Made by a program: the position numbers and the translations under genes. Below the pieces are notes generated by a model. It made no database searches, was not told the origin of the DNA, and saw nothing but the letters and a program-made list of their open reading frames with translations. Shown piece after piece: positions 8,158 to 15,085 of a stretch of DNA of 64,000 bases. The stretch comes from Candidatus Dormiibacterota bacterium. Its GTDB lineage: Bacteria; Chloroflexota; Dormibacteria; Dormibacterales; Dormibacteraceae. Location: the NCBI GenBank assembly GCA_024280995.1, contig JAMXLM010000011.1, positions 1 through 64,000 of the forward strand, in the 5' to 3' direction. Numbering within the stretch: the first letter of the stretch is position 1; every line of letters starts with the position of its first letter.

Positions 8158-9921
8158 GTGACAGCGTCGACTCTGACCCCTGAGCCGGCCAGGATCGAGA
8201 AGCTTCTCTCGGTCGTACGGGCGACGCGACCGCTTCCCGACAGCACCGGCAGGCTCTACTACGCGTCGAACGCCACGGGCCGCGCGCAGGTGTTCCGCAC
8301 GACAGATCCGGGTGGGCCGGCGGAGCGCCTGGTCGAGAGCGAGAGCCGCATGGTTCCTCACGCGCACACCCCGCTGGGGCTGCTCGTGCGCGAGGACCAC
8401 GGTGGCAACGAGATCTGGCAGCTGGGGATGCTCGGCGATGACGGCTACCGCTCGCTGACCACCGACCAGCGGGCCATCCACGGCTCGGTCACCCTCCATG
8501 CCGACCAACGCAGAGTCGGGCTGAGCTGGAACCCGAACGGCCAGGCCGACATGGTTCTTGGCGAGCTTGACCTGGCCACGGGAGCGATGGCGCGGTGGGC
8601 TGAGCCCGGCGGATTCTGGAGCTGGGCGGCCTGGAGCCCGTCGGGCGATCGCGCCGCGGTGATCAAGCTGCTCGGCACGCCCGAGGAGGCGTACCTGCTC
8701 GACCATGACGGGACGCTTACGCGCCTCCTGCCGGATGCGTTGCGTGTGCACCCGGTCGAGTGGCTCGAACAGGGGCTGATCGTGATGACCGACCTCGGGA
8801 GGGACTTCCTGGGCCTCGCCCTGGTTGCGCCCGACAAACCCGATCAAGTGGCGCGGTGGCTTTTCGACGAAGACCACGACCTCGAAGGAGTTTCCGTCGC
8901 TCCCTCGACGGACAACGCCGCGATCGTAGTCAACGAGGGCATCTACGACGCGATTCGGATCGTCGAGCTGGATTCGGGAAACCTCCTCGAGCGATTCGCG
9001 CTGCCGCCAGGCGTGGTCCACAGCGACCACACCGGCCCCGCGGACTATCACGTGAGCTGGAAGCCGGACTCGTCCGGCCTGTTCGTGAGCTGGGAGATGC
9101 CCACGCATCCGGCCGAGATCTACGAGTGGCCCGGCGCGAAGCGGTGGACGGTCTCAGGTGATCCGCCGGCAGGTCTGATCAGCCCGACCGAAGCCGCTTA
9201 TGACGGCTTCGGCGGACTCCAGATCCCGAGCCTGTTCTACCGGATCGACCAGCAGGCGCGGCCGGCCGTGGTGCTGTTCCACGGCGGGCCTGAAGGGCAG
9301 GCGCGCGCGAGCTTCCTGCCGATGGTGCACCTGCTGAACTCGATCGGCGTGAACGTCTTTCTACCCAACGTCCGCGGCTCGTCGGGCTACGGGACGCGAT
9401 TCCAGAACCTCGACGACAAAGAGCTGCGCTGGAACGGCGTCATTGACGGCTCCGAGGCCGCGCGCCATCTGAAGCGAGCGGGGTTGGCGAACAAGACCGC
9501 GGCCATGGGTGGCTCATACGGCGGGTTCATGACGCTGGCCGTGCTGATCGACGACCCCGACCTATGGGATGCCGGCGTCGACACCGTGGGTATCGCAGAC
9601 TGGCACACCTTCTTCGCGAACATGCCGCCGTGGCGTGGCGTCTTGAGGATCAACGAATACGGTGACCCGAACGGTGCCGAATCAGACTTCCTGCGCGAGA
9701 TCAGCCCGATTCATCGCGCCGCGTCGATCAAGGCGCCACTGCTTGTCATTCACGGCCGCAACGATCCGCGGGTGCCGGTCGAGGAGAGCGAGCAGATCGC
9801 GAGGGCAACCGGAGCGGACTTGATGATCTTCGATGACGAGGGCCACGGCATCGCCGCCCTGCCCAACCAGGTGAGATCGAACCGCATGATCCTGGAGTTC
9901 CTGGCCAAGCACCTGCTCTAG
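8158..9921 (+). CDS. S9 family prolyl-oligopeptidase-type peptidase (587 aa)
   Basis: Serine peptidase of the acylaminoacyl-peptidase / prolyl oligopeptidase clan. An N-terminal beta-propeller (about 20-340) is followed by an alpha/beta hydrolase domain. The nucleophile is Ser453 in G-G-S-Y-G-G-F-M, with Asp536 in H-G-R-N-D-P-R-V-P and His563 in E-G-H-G-I. The oxyanion region F-H-G-G-P-E is near residue 368. No signal peptide, so cytoplasmic turnover of peptides is likely. The start is GTG at 8158, directly behind a -10-like box. A strong hairpin 63 bp downstream ends the unit. Confidence 0.9.
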   Translation: MTASTLTPEPARIEKLLSVVRATRPLPDSTGRLYYASNATGRAQVFRTTDPGGPAERLVESESRMVPHAHTPLGLLVREDHGGNEIWQLGMLGDDGYRSLTTDQRAIHGSVTLHADQRRVGLSWNPNGQADMVLGELDLATGAMARWAEPGGFWSWAAWSPSGDRAAVIKLLGTPEEAYLLDHDGTLTRLLPDALRVHPVEWLEQGLIVMTDLGRDFLGLALVAPDKPDQVARWLFDEDHDLEGVSVAPSTDNAAIVVNEGIYDAIRIVELDSGNLLERFALPPGVVHSDHTGPADYHVSWKPDSSGLFVSWEMPTHPAEIYEWPGAKRWTVSGDPPAGLISPTEAAYDGFGGLQIPSLFYRIDQQARPAVVLFHGGPEGQARASFLPMVHLLNSIGVNVFLPNVRGSSGYGTRFQNLDDKELRWNGVIDGSEAARHLKRAGLANKTAAMGGSYGGFMTLAVLIDDPDLWDAGVDTVGIADWHTFFANMPPWRGVLRINEYGDPNGAESDFLREISPIHRAASIKAPLLVIHGRNDPRVPVEESEQIARATGADLMIFDDEGHGIAALPNQVRSNRMILEFLAKHLL

Positions 9922-9983
9922 GCGGCGACCAGGATGTCTGCGACGTGCGTTTGGTTAAGCGTGACGTGGTAAACCCCCGCCAC

Positions 9984-10007
9984 CCCTCTCCCGGCAACGG
10001 GAGAGGG
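9984..10007. terminator. 10-bp hairpin with GCAA loop
   Basis: CCCTCTCCCG and CGGGAGAGGG form a perfect 10-bp stem around a GCAA (GNRA) tetraloop, between the convergent S9 peptidase and PRC-barrel genes. There is no T-tract on either strand. The same CCCTCTCC core recurs in the hairpin before lysS. Confidence 0.6.
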
Positions 10008-10016
10008 ATGCCTGAT

Positions 10017-10355
10017 TCACGATCCTGATCCAGACTTCCATTCGGGGTGCTTGCGGAAGAGCCCGCCCCAGCCGATGTGGAACCACTTCTCTTCGCGATA
10101 CGGCTCGAGTGCGGCCACTCCCTGAGCATCCAGGTCCGTGACGACGCCGCGCTCGGTGATCTTCTTGACGTGGGCTGCCGGGATTTCCAGGTGGCCGCCC
10201 GACTTCGCCTTCACTGCAATCCCGTGGAAGATGTCTTCCTCCTCGTCTCCGAGCAGTGACTCGGCCGTCCCGATCTCGGTCCCATCCGCCGCGACCACCG
10301 GCGCGCGATAGGGCATCGCCTGCCAGGCAATCGCGGCTTCGTCTTCGAATGTCAT
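10017..10355 (-). CDS. PRC-barrel-like domain protein (112 aa)
   Basis: Small soluble protein with a beta-barrel pattern: P-V-V-A-A-D-G-T-E-I-G-T-A-E-S-L-L, then D-I-F-H-G-I-A-V, L-E-I-P-A-A-H-V and I-T-E-R-G-V-V-T-D-L. This is the organisation of PRC-barrel / DUF2171-like stress proteins. The C-terminal F-H-I-G-W-G-G-L-F-R-K-H-P-E-W tail is unassigned. The ATG has GATACT 6 bp upstream, consistent with leaderless expression. Function is unknown beyond family level. Confidence 0.7.
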   Translation of the reverse strand: MTFEDEAAIAWQAMPYRAPVVAADGTEIGTAESLLGDEEEDIFHGIAVKAKSGGHLEIPAAHVKKITERGVVTDLDAQGVAALEPYREEKWFHIGWGGLFRKHPEWKSGSGS

Positions 10356-10361
10356 GACTTC

Positions 10362-10367
10362 AGTATC
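10362..10367 (-). promoter_or_regulatory. -10 box GATACT for the PRC-barrel gene
   Basis: It ends 6 bp before the ATG at 10355 on the minus strand. Confidence 0.45.
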
Positions 10368-10446
10368 GGCGAAACAGGTTCGTGGGCTCGGCCGATCACA
10401 GGGGTCGGCTGAGCTGCACGAGCCAGATCACCGAAACGAGCGTCGC

Positions 10447-10474
10447 TTGACGTGAATCGCCCGCGATTTACACT
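10447..10474 (+). promoter_or_regulatory. Promoter TTGACG-16-TACACT of the lipoprotein gene
   Basis: TTGACG (10447-10452) and TACACT (10469-10474) are separated by 16 bp. The -10 ends 10 bp before the ATG at 10485. This is one of the few sites here with a recognisable -35. Confidence 0.5.
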
Positions 10475-10484
10475 TCTGCCCAAC

Positions 10485-11033
10485 ATGAGACGCCGCGCTT
10501 CAGTCGCGATCGCACTCGCTGCGTTTGCTCTGCTGGCGGCCTGTGGCGGCGGATCGACGACGGCCTCCGAGTCGCCCAAGCCCAGCCCGAGTCCTTCGCC
10601 CTCCTTGATCACTGGACCCATCGACGCTTGCAAGCTCGTCACCGCGGATGAGGCGACGTCAGCGTCCGGATCGACGATGACGAACATGACAAGCACCGCC
10701 GGCGCACCGACCGGCGTATGCATCTATGCGAACACCGAGTCACAGGCGGCGATCATCGTGTTCGCTCAGACATATCCGAGCCAGAGCTCCGCCGACGCGG
10801 TGTCGGCGGATCAGGTCGCCACCGCTTTGAACAACGGGTATGGAGTGTCCAATGCAAAGCCGGTGGAGGGCATCGGCGACAAGGCTGTCGAATACACATT
10901 GTCGACCTCGGGGCCGCAAGGACTCGCGATTTTCGTCTTCAAGGACAACGTCGTGATGATGATCGCGCTCGCGCCGGGCTCTGACGCCAGTAAGATCGAA
11001 GCGCTCGCGAAGACGGCAGTCACGCGCCTGTAG
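10485..11033 (+). CDS. Lipoprotein, DUF3558-like (182 aa)
   Basis: Signal peptide with lipobox L-L-A-A-C (Cys near 22), then a Gly/Ser/Pro linker (S-P-K-P-S-P-S-P-S-P-S) and a secreted domain of about 140 residues. The D-A-C-K-L-V-T-A-D-E-A opening and the later C-I-Y-A, G-I-G-D-K-A-V-E and F-V-F-K-D-N-V-V-M-M-I resemble DUF3558-type actinobacterial lipoproteins. The domain has a Cys pair (near 46 and 81) that could form a disulfide. Function unknown; probably an anchored envelope protein. The frame is open from a GTG at 10452, which is part of the putative -35, so the ATG at 10485 is preferred. Confidence 0.75.
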   Translation: MRRRASVAIALAAFALLAACGGGSTTASESPKPSPSPSPSLITGPIDACKLVTADEATSASGSTMTNMTSTAGAPTGVCIYANTESQAAIIVFAQTYPSQSSADAVSADQVATALNNGYGVSNAKPVEGIGDKAVEYTLSTSGPQGLAIFVFKDNVVMMIALAPGSDASKIEALAKTAVTRL

Positions 11034-11049
11034 GAGTCTGATCCCGCAC

Positions 11050-11055
11050 TAACCT
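11050..11055 (+). promoter_or_regulatory. -10 box TAACCT upstream of tRNA-Ser
   Basis: TAACCT ends 9 bp before the first base of the mature tRNA. Confidence 0.35.
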
Positions 11056-11064
11056 TGTCGGGCG

Positions 11065-11156
11065 GGACGGGTGGCCGAGTCCGGTTGATGGCGCCAGTCT
11101 TGAAAACTGGTACAGGTGCAAGCCTGTCCTGGGTTCAAATCCCAGCCCGTCCGCCA
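11065..11156 (+). tRNA. tRNA-Ser (anticodon UGA)
   Basis: A 92-nt class II tRNA. Acceptor GGACGGG pairs perfectly with CCCGTCC. The D-arm starts TGGCCGAG. The anticodon stem CCAGT/ACTGG carries loop CTTGAAA with anticodon TGA at 11101-11103. A long variable arm (ACAGG/CCTGT) is present, and the T-arm is CTGGG-TTCAAAT-CCCAG. The discriminator base is G and the 3' CCA is encoded. It reads UCN-family serine codons. It lies 370 bp from the 3' end of serS, whose product charges it. Confidence 0.96.
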
Positions 11157-11175
11157 ACTACGTGCGTTGTAAGGC

Positions 11176-11529
11176 ATGGATCCTGTCGTCATATTCGTGG
11201 CAGCGCTCGCCGGTATCGCCATCCTCGTGGGTCTGATCACGGCCCTGACCGGCAAGCCGGTGATACCGAACACCATCAGTAGATTTCCTCGTTACGTTCC
11301 GGCGACTCAGCGCGATCAGCGGCTGATCGGACTGGTGGAGATCTTTATCGGCCTCAGCCTTGGCCTTCAGGCGTTGAACGATGTCGGGTTCCGCCCGGCA
11401 GTCCTGATCGCTGCGGTCGTTTGCTTTGCCCTGTCAGTCGTCAGCTTCCTTCTGATTCGGCGGCGTGACACCAAAACGGGAGAGATCGTTCCGGGCTGGC
11501 ATTTCTACGGACGGCATCGCCCCGGTTAA
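11176..11529 (+). CDS. Three-TM hypothetical membrane protein (117 aa)
   Basis: Not assigned to a family. The N-terminal helix (about 4-24), a short basic cytoplasmic loop (F-P-R-Y-V-P-A-T-Q-R-D-Q-R), and two further helices (about 50-66 and 74-94) are followed by a charged tail. The ATG lies 20 bp after the tRNA-Ser 3' end, so it may be read through from the tRNA promoter. It ends convergently with serS, overlapping by 4 bp. Confidence 0.6.
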   Translation: MDPVVIFVAALAGIAILVGLITALTGKPVIPNTISRFPRYVPATQRDQRLIGLVEIFIGLSLGLQALNDVGFRPAVLIAAVVCFALSVVSFLLIRRRDTKTGEIVPGWHFYGRHRPG

Positions 11530-12788
11530 CGCGCCCCGATCAGCTCCACCCCGCCCATGTACGGCTTGAGCACCTCGGGGACCGTGATCATCCCGTCCGA
11601 GCGCTGATATGTCTCGACGATCGCGTCGAGGGTGCGCGGCAGCGCCAGGCCAGACCCGTTGATCGTGTGCGCGAATCGCGGCGGCGCGCCACGACCAGGC
11701 CGGTAGCGGATGTTCGCGCGCATCGCCTGAAAGTCGTTGAAGACCGAGCACGACGAGACCTCGAGGTAGCGGTCGAGGCCCGGAGCCCACGCGTTCAGGT
11801 CGTACTTCTTGTACTGCGCAAACCCCATGTCGCCGGTGCACATCGCCATCACGTTGTAGTGGAGACCCAGCCGCTGCAGGATCGCCTCGGCGTCGTGCGT
11901 GAGCTTCTCGAACTCCTCCATCGACGTCTCGGGCGTCGTGACCTTGACCAGCTCGACCTTCGAGAACTGGTGCATGCGGATGAAGCCGCGCGTGTCCTTC
12001 CCCGCCGCGCCGGCCTCGGTCCGCCACGACGGCGCGTAGGACACGTACTTCAATGGGAGCTGATCCGCGTCCAGGATCTGCTCGCGGTGGAAGTTCGTGA
12101 CAGGGACCTCGGCGGTCGGGATGAGCCAGAGATCGCGTTCCTCGACCTTGAACAGCTGGTCGGCGAACTTGGGCAGGTTCGCCGTGCCGGTCATCGCCGC
12201 GGTGTTGACGAGGAGCGGCGACCACAGCTCGACATACCCGTGCTCGCGGGTGTGCACGTCGAGCATGAACTGCACCAGCGCCCGCTCGAGTCGCGCACCT
12301 TCGCCGGCAAGGAAGGCAAACCGCGATCCCGCCACGCGCGCTCCGCGCTCGAAGTCCATGATCCCCAGCGCCTCGCCGAGGTCGTAATGCGTGCGTGGAG
12401 GAAAGCCCAGGTCGGGCTTGCTCCCCCACTCCCTGATGACCACGTTGTCGGCCTCGGTCTCGCCGATCGGCACCGACTCGTCGAAGATGTTCGGCACGCG
12501 CAGCAACATGTCGTCGAGCTCGCGCTTCACCGCATCCGCGACCGACAGCTCGGTCTTGCCTGCCTCCGCCATCTGGCGCAGCCGCTCCTTCAACGCCTCG
12601 TCACGCGTCCTGGCGAACTGCTTCGACAGCTCGTTCTGCTCCGCCTTGATGGTCTCCGCCTTGTGCAGGTGGGCGCGCCAGTCGGCGTCGAGGCGCAGGA
12701 TCTCGTCCACCGGCGCGGGCTCGCCTTTGAGCTGCCCTGCCCGGCGCACGACATCCGGGTTCTTCCGGATGAAATCCAGTGAAAGCAC
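11526..12788 (-). CDS. serS: Serine-tRNA ligase (420 aa)
   Basis: Class II aminoacyl-tRNA synthetase that charges tRNA-Ser with serine. The N-terminal long coiled-coil arm (about 30-100) binds the variable arm of tRNA-Ser. The catalytic core has motif 2 (W-R-T-E-A-G-A-A-G-K-D-T-R-G, about 255-268) and motif 3 (N-G-S-G-L-A-L-P-R-T). Full length. The start is GTG at 12788, 2 nt after the lysS stop, so lysS and serS form an operon. It converges on the gene next to a serine tRNA. Confidence 0.97.
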   Translation of the reverse strand: MLSLDFIRKNPDVVRRAGQLKGEPAPVDEILRLDADWRAHLHKAETIKAEQNELSKQFARTRDEALKERLRQMAEAGKTELSVADAVKRELDDMLLRVPNIFDESVPIGETEADNVVIREWGSKPDLGFPPRTHYDLGEALGIMDFERGARVAGSRFAFLAGEGARLERALVQFMLDVHTREHGYVELWSPLLVNTAAMTGTANLPKFADQLFKVEERDLWLIPTAEVPVTNFHREQILDADQLPLKYVSYAPSWRTEAGAAGKDTRGFIRMHQFSKVELVKVTTPETSMEEFEKLTHDAEAILQRLGLHYNVMAMCTGDMGFAQYKKYDLNAWAPGLDRYLEVSSCSVFNDFQAMRANIRYRPGRGAPPRFAHTINGSGLALPRTLDAIVETYQRSDGMITVPEVLKPYMGGVELIGAR

Positions 12789-12790
12789 TG

Positions 12791-14173
12791 CTACGCCTCG
12801 GCCTTCATCACCGGGAAGAGGATCACGTCGCGGATCGACGGCTGATCCGTCAGCAACATCACCAGCCTGTCGATGCCCATGCCCAGCCCGCCGGCCGGCG
12901 GCATCCCATACTCGATGGCGCGCACGAAGTCCTCGTCCATCGGATGGGCCTCGACATTGCCGGACGCTCGCATCGCCGCCTGGGCCTCGAACCGCGCACG
13001 CTGATCGATCGGGTCAGTCAGCTCGGTGAAGGCGTTGGCGTACTCGCGCCCGAGGATGATCAGCTCGAAGCGCTCCACGAACCGCGGGTCGTCGTCTCGC
13101 GGCCGCGCGAGCGGGGAGATCTCCACCGGGTAGTCCAGGACAAAAGTCGGCTGCCGCAGCCGCGGCTCGACATGCTCCTCGAAGAGGTCGTTCAACTCCT
13201 CGCCCAGCGCATGCCGGCCGGCGAACTCCAGCACGAGGTCGGCCATCCGCGCGCGCCGGAAAGGCGGGGTGAGGTTCACCGACTCACCCTGGTACGACGT
13301 CTCCAGCGGTCGGTCCGCGGCCATCGCGGCGACGACGACCAGGTCCTCGACGAGCTGCATGACGTCCTCGTAGTCGGCGTACGCCTGGTAGGACTCGAGC
13401 ATCGTGAACTCGGGGTTGTGCCGCGGCGACAGGCCCTCGTTCCGGAACGCGCGACCGATCTCGTAGACGCGCTCGAAACCTCCAACCAGCAGACGCTTCA
13501 AATGCAGCTCGAGGGCGATTCGAAGGTACAGGTCGCGGTCGAGCGCGTTGTGATGGGTCATGAACGGACGGGCGTGGCCGCCGCCCGGGATCTCCTGCAG
13601 CACCGGCGTCTCGACGTCGATGAAGCCACGCTCGTCGAGCAGGCCACGCATCGCTGTGATGATCTTTGTGCGGGCGCGAAAGACCGAGCGCACCTCGGGG
13701 TTGGCGATCAGGTCGACGTACCGCTGCCGGTAACGGATCTCGATGTCCTTCAGACCGTGCCATTTCTCGGGCAGCTCCCGAAGCGATTTGGTCAGCAGCT
13801 GGAACGACTGGACCTCGAGCGTGATCTCGCCACGCTTGGTGCGGAAGATTGGGCCTTTGGCGCCGATGATGTCGCCGACGTCCAGGTCGGCGAAGCGCGC
13901 GAACTGCTCTTCGCCGATGATGTCGCGGGCCGCCAGCAGCTGGATGCGGCCCTGACCATCCTGCAGCACCGCGAAGACGAGCCCGCCATGCGGGCGCTTC
14001 GCCATCAGCCGGCCGGCGACGGAGACCGGTTCCGTCCGGTCGCCCTCGCCGAGCAGAGCTTTTGCCGACTCAGAAGACTGCGTGGGCTTGAATCCGCGCG
14101 AGTACGGGTCGATGCCCGCCGCGCGCAGACGCTCGACCTTCGCGAGTCGATCCTGAGTGAAGTCTTCCGACAC
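12791..14173 (-). CDS. lysS: Lysine-tRNA ligase, class II (460 aa)
   Basis: LysS of the class IIb type. The OB-fold anticodon domain (about 48-140) is followed by the catalytic domain with motif 2 F-R-N-E-G-L-S-P-R-H-N-P-E-F and motif 3 G-L-G-M-G-I-D-R-L-V-M-L-L near the C-terminus. The lysine-site segment reads P-G-G-G-H-A-R-P-F-M-T-H-H, a small variant of G-G-A-A-A-R-P-F. The start is GTG at 14173 with TACCCT 9 bp upstream, implying a leaderless lysS-serS mRNA. A hairpin upstream separates it from the MBL hydrolase gene. Confidence 0.97.
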   Translation of the reverse strand: MSEDFTQDRLAKVERLRAAGIDPYSRGFKPTQSSESAKALLGEGDRTEPVSVAGRLMAKRPHGGLVFAVLQDGQGRIQLLAARDIIGEEQFARFADLDVGDIIGAKGPIFRTKRGEITLEVQSFQLLTKSLRELPEKWHGLKDIEIRYRQRYVDLIANPEVRSVFRARTKIITAMRGLLDERGFIDVETPVLQEIPGGGHARPFMTHHNALDRDLYLRIALELHLKRLLVGGFERVYEIGRAFRNEGLSPRHNPEFTMLESYQAYADYEDVMQLVEDLVVVAAMAADRPLETSYQGESVNLTPPFRRARMADLVLEFAGRHALGEELNDLFEEHVEPRLRQPTFVLDYPVEISPLARPRDDDPRFVERFELIILGREYANAFTELTDPIDQRARFEAQAAMRASGNVEAHPMDEDFVRAIEYGMPPAGGLGMGIDRLVMLLTDQPSIRDVILFPVMKAEA

Positions 14174-14182
14174 GATCGGAAA

Positions 14183-14188
14183 AGGGTA
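14183..14188 (-). promoter_or_regulatory. -10 box TACCCT of the lysS-serS operon
   Basis: On the minus strand it ends 9 bp before the GTG at 14173, immediately after the terminator-like hairpin of the upstream unit. Confidence 0.5.
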
Positions 14189-14197
14189 ACTTGGCCC

Positions 14198-14230
14198 TCT
14201 CCCCGACCCTCTGCGGTCGGGCGCGGGAGA
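14198..14230 (-). terminator. Hairpin between the MBL hydrolase gene and lysS
   Basis: CCCGACC (14202-14208) pairs with GGTCGGG (14215-14221), with an outer TCTCCC/GGGAGA extension. It starts 6 bp after the MBL hydrolase stop and has no clear T-tract. Confidence 0.5.
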
Positions 14231-14236
14231 TGCCGG

Positions 14237-15085
14237 CTAAAGAGCCAGCTCCAGCTCCTCGGCGGCCGGGAATGACCGCACGTCGGCGCCCCCGCCAGCC
14301 CGGTGATTGCCCAGCGCCTGCTCGATCAGTGCGTCGACCTCGGTGTCCGCGTGCATCGGATCGTGATGGAAGAAGGCCAGCTTCTTCACGCCCGCCTGCT
14401 CGGCCAGCGCCAGCGCCTCCTCGAACGTCGAATGACCGAAGCCGGCGTGCGTCTTGTACTCCTCCTGGCTGTACTGCGCGTCGTGCACGAGCAGGTCGGA
14501 GTCGCGGCACCAGTTCGCAAAACCCTTGAGCGTTCCGTTGTTCCCACCGGCGAACAGCGCGATCTCGTTGTCGGTCGCGAACGTGAAGCGCGAGTCACCC
14601 TCGTCGATCCGGTAGCCGAACGTGGGTATTGGATGCATCAGCAGGTGCGGCGTGATGCGAAGAGCGCCGACCTCGAACGTCTCGCCCGGGTTGCGCTCGA
14701 TGAACTCCATCTCCGCCGGCATGTGGCTGAGCCGGACAGGGAAGTACGCCGGGTCGGTCTGGTCGGCAAAGGCGGCCTGAAGCGACTTCGCCGAACCAGC
14801 CGGGCCGACGATCGTCAGCTGGGTGCCTGGCACAAATGCGGGCAGGAAGAAAGGAAAGCCCTGGATGTGGTCGAGATGCGTGTGGGTGATCAAGAGATGC
14901 GCCTGCAGCGGCGCGGTCGGCGTGCACGTGTTGCCGAGCTCTGCGATGCCCGACCCCGAATCGATGATGAGCAGGTTGTTCTCGGAGTCGCGGACCTCGA
15001 TGCAGGTCGTGTTGCCGCCGTAACGCAGGGTCCGCCGGCCGGGCGTCGGGCGCGTGCCCCTTGTGCCCCAGAACTTGACCCTCAT
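14237..15085 (-). CDS. MBL-fold metal-dependent hydrolase (282 aa)
   Basis: Metallo-beta-lactamase fold. It starts M-R-V-K-F-W-G-T-R-G, then Y-G-G-N-T-T-C-I-E-V, and the metal motif T-H-T-H-L-D-H-I-Q-G (about 87-96). Later metal ligands are the D of F-A-T-D-N-E (about 171) and H in F-G-H-S-T-F-E-E-A near 217. This is the organisation of the CpdA/PDE class II and RNase Z-like hydrolases; cyclic-nucleotide or phosphodiester cleavage is possible but not shown. The start overlaps the HD-GYP stop (ATGA), so the two proteins are made together, which fits a signalling role. Confidence 0.85.
   Translation of the reverse strand: MRVKFWGTRGTRPTPGRRTLRYGGNTTCIEVRDSENNLLIIDSGSGIAELGNTCTPTAPLQAHLLITHTHLDHIQGFPFFLPAFVPGTQLTIVGPAGSAKSLQAAFADQTDPAYFPVRLSHMPAEMEFIERNPGETFEVGALRITPHLLMHPIPTFGYRIDEGDSRFTFATDNEIALFAGGNNGTLKGFANWCRDSDLLVHDAQYSQEEYKTHAGFGHSTFEEALALAEQAGVKKLAFFHHDPMHADTEVDALIEQALGNHRAGGGADVRSFPAAEELELAL

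Noticed and set aside
9984..10007. A REP-type mobile repeat
   Set aside because: Only a partial second match (before lysS) is seen in the window, so a simple terminator hairpin is the safer reading.
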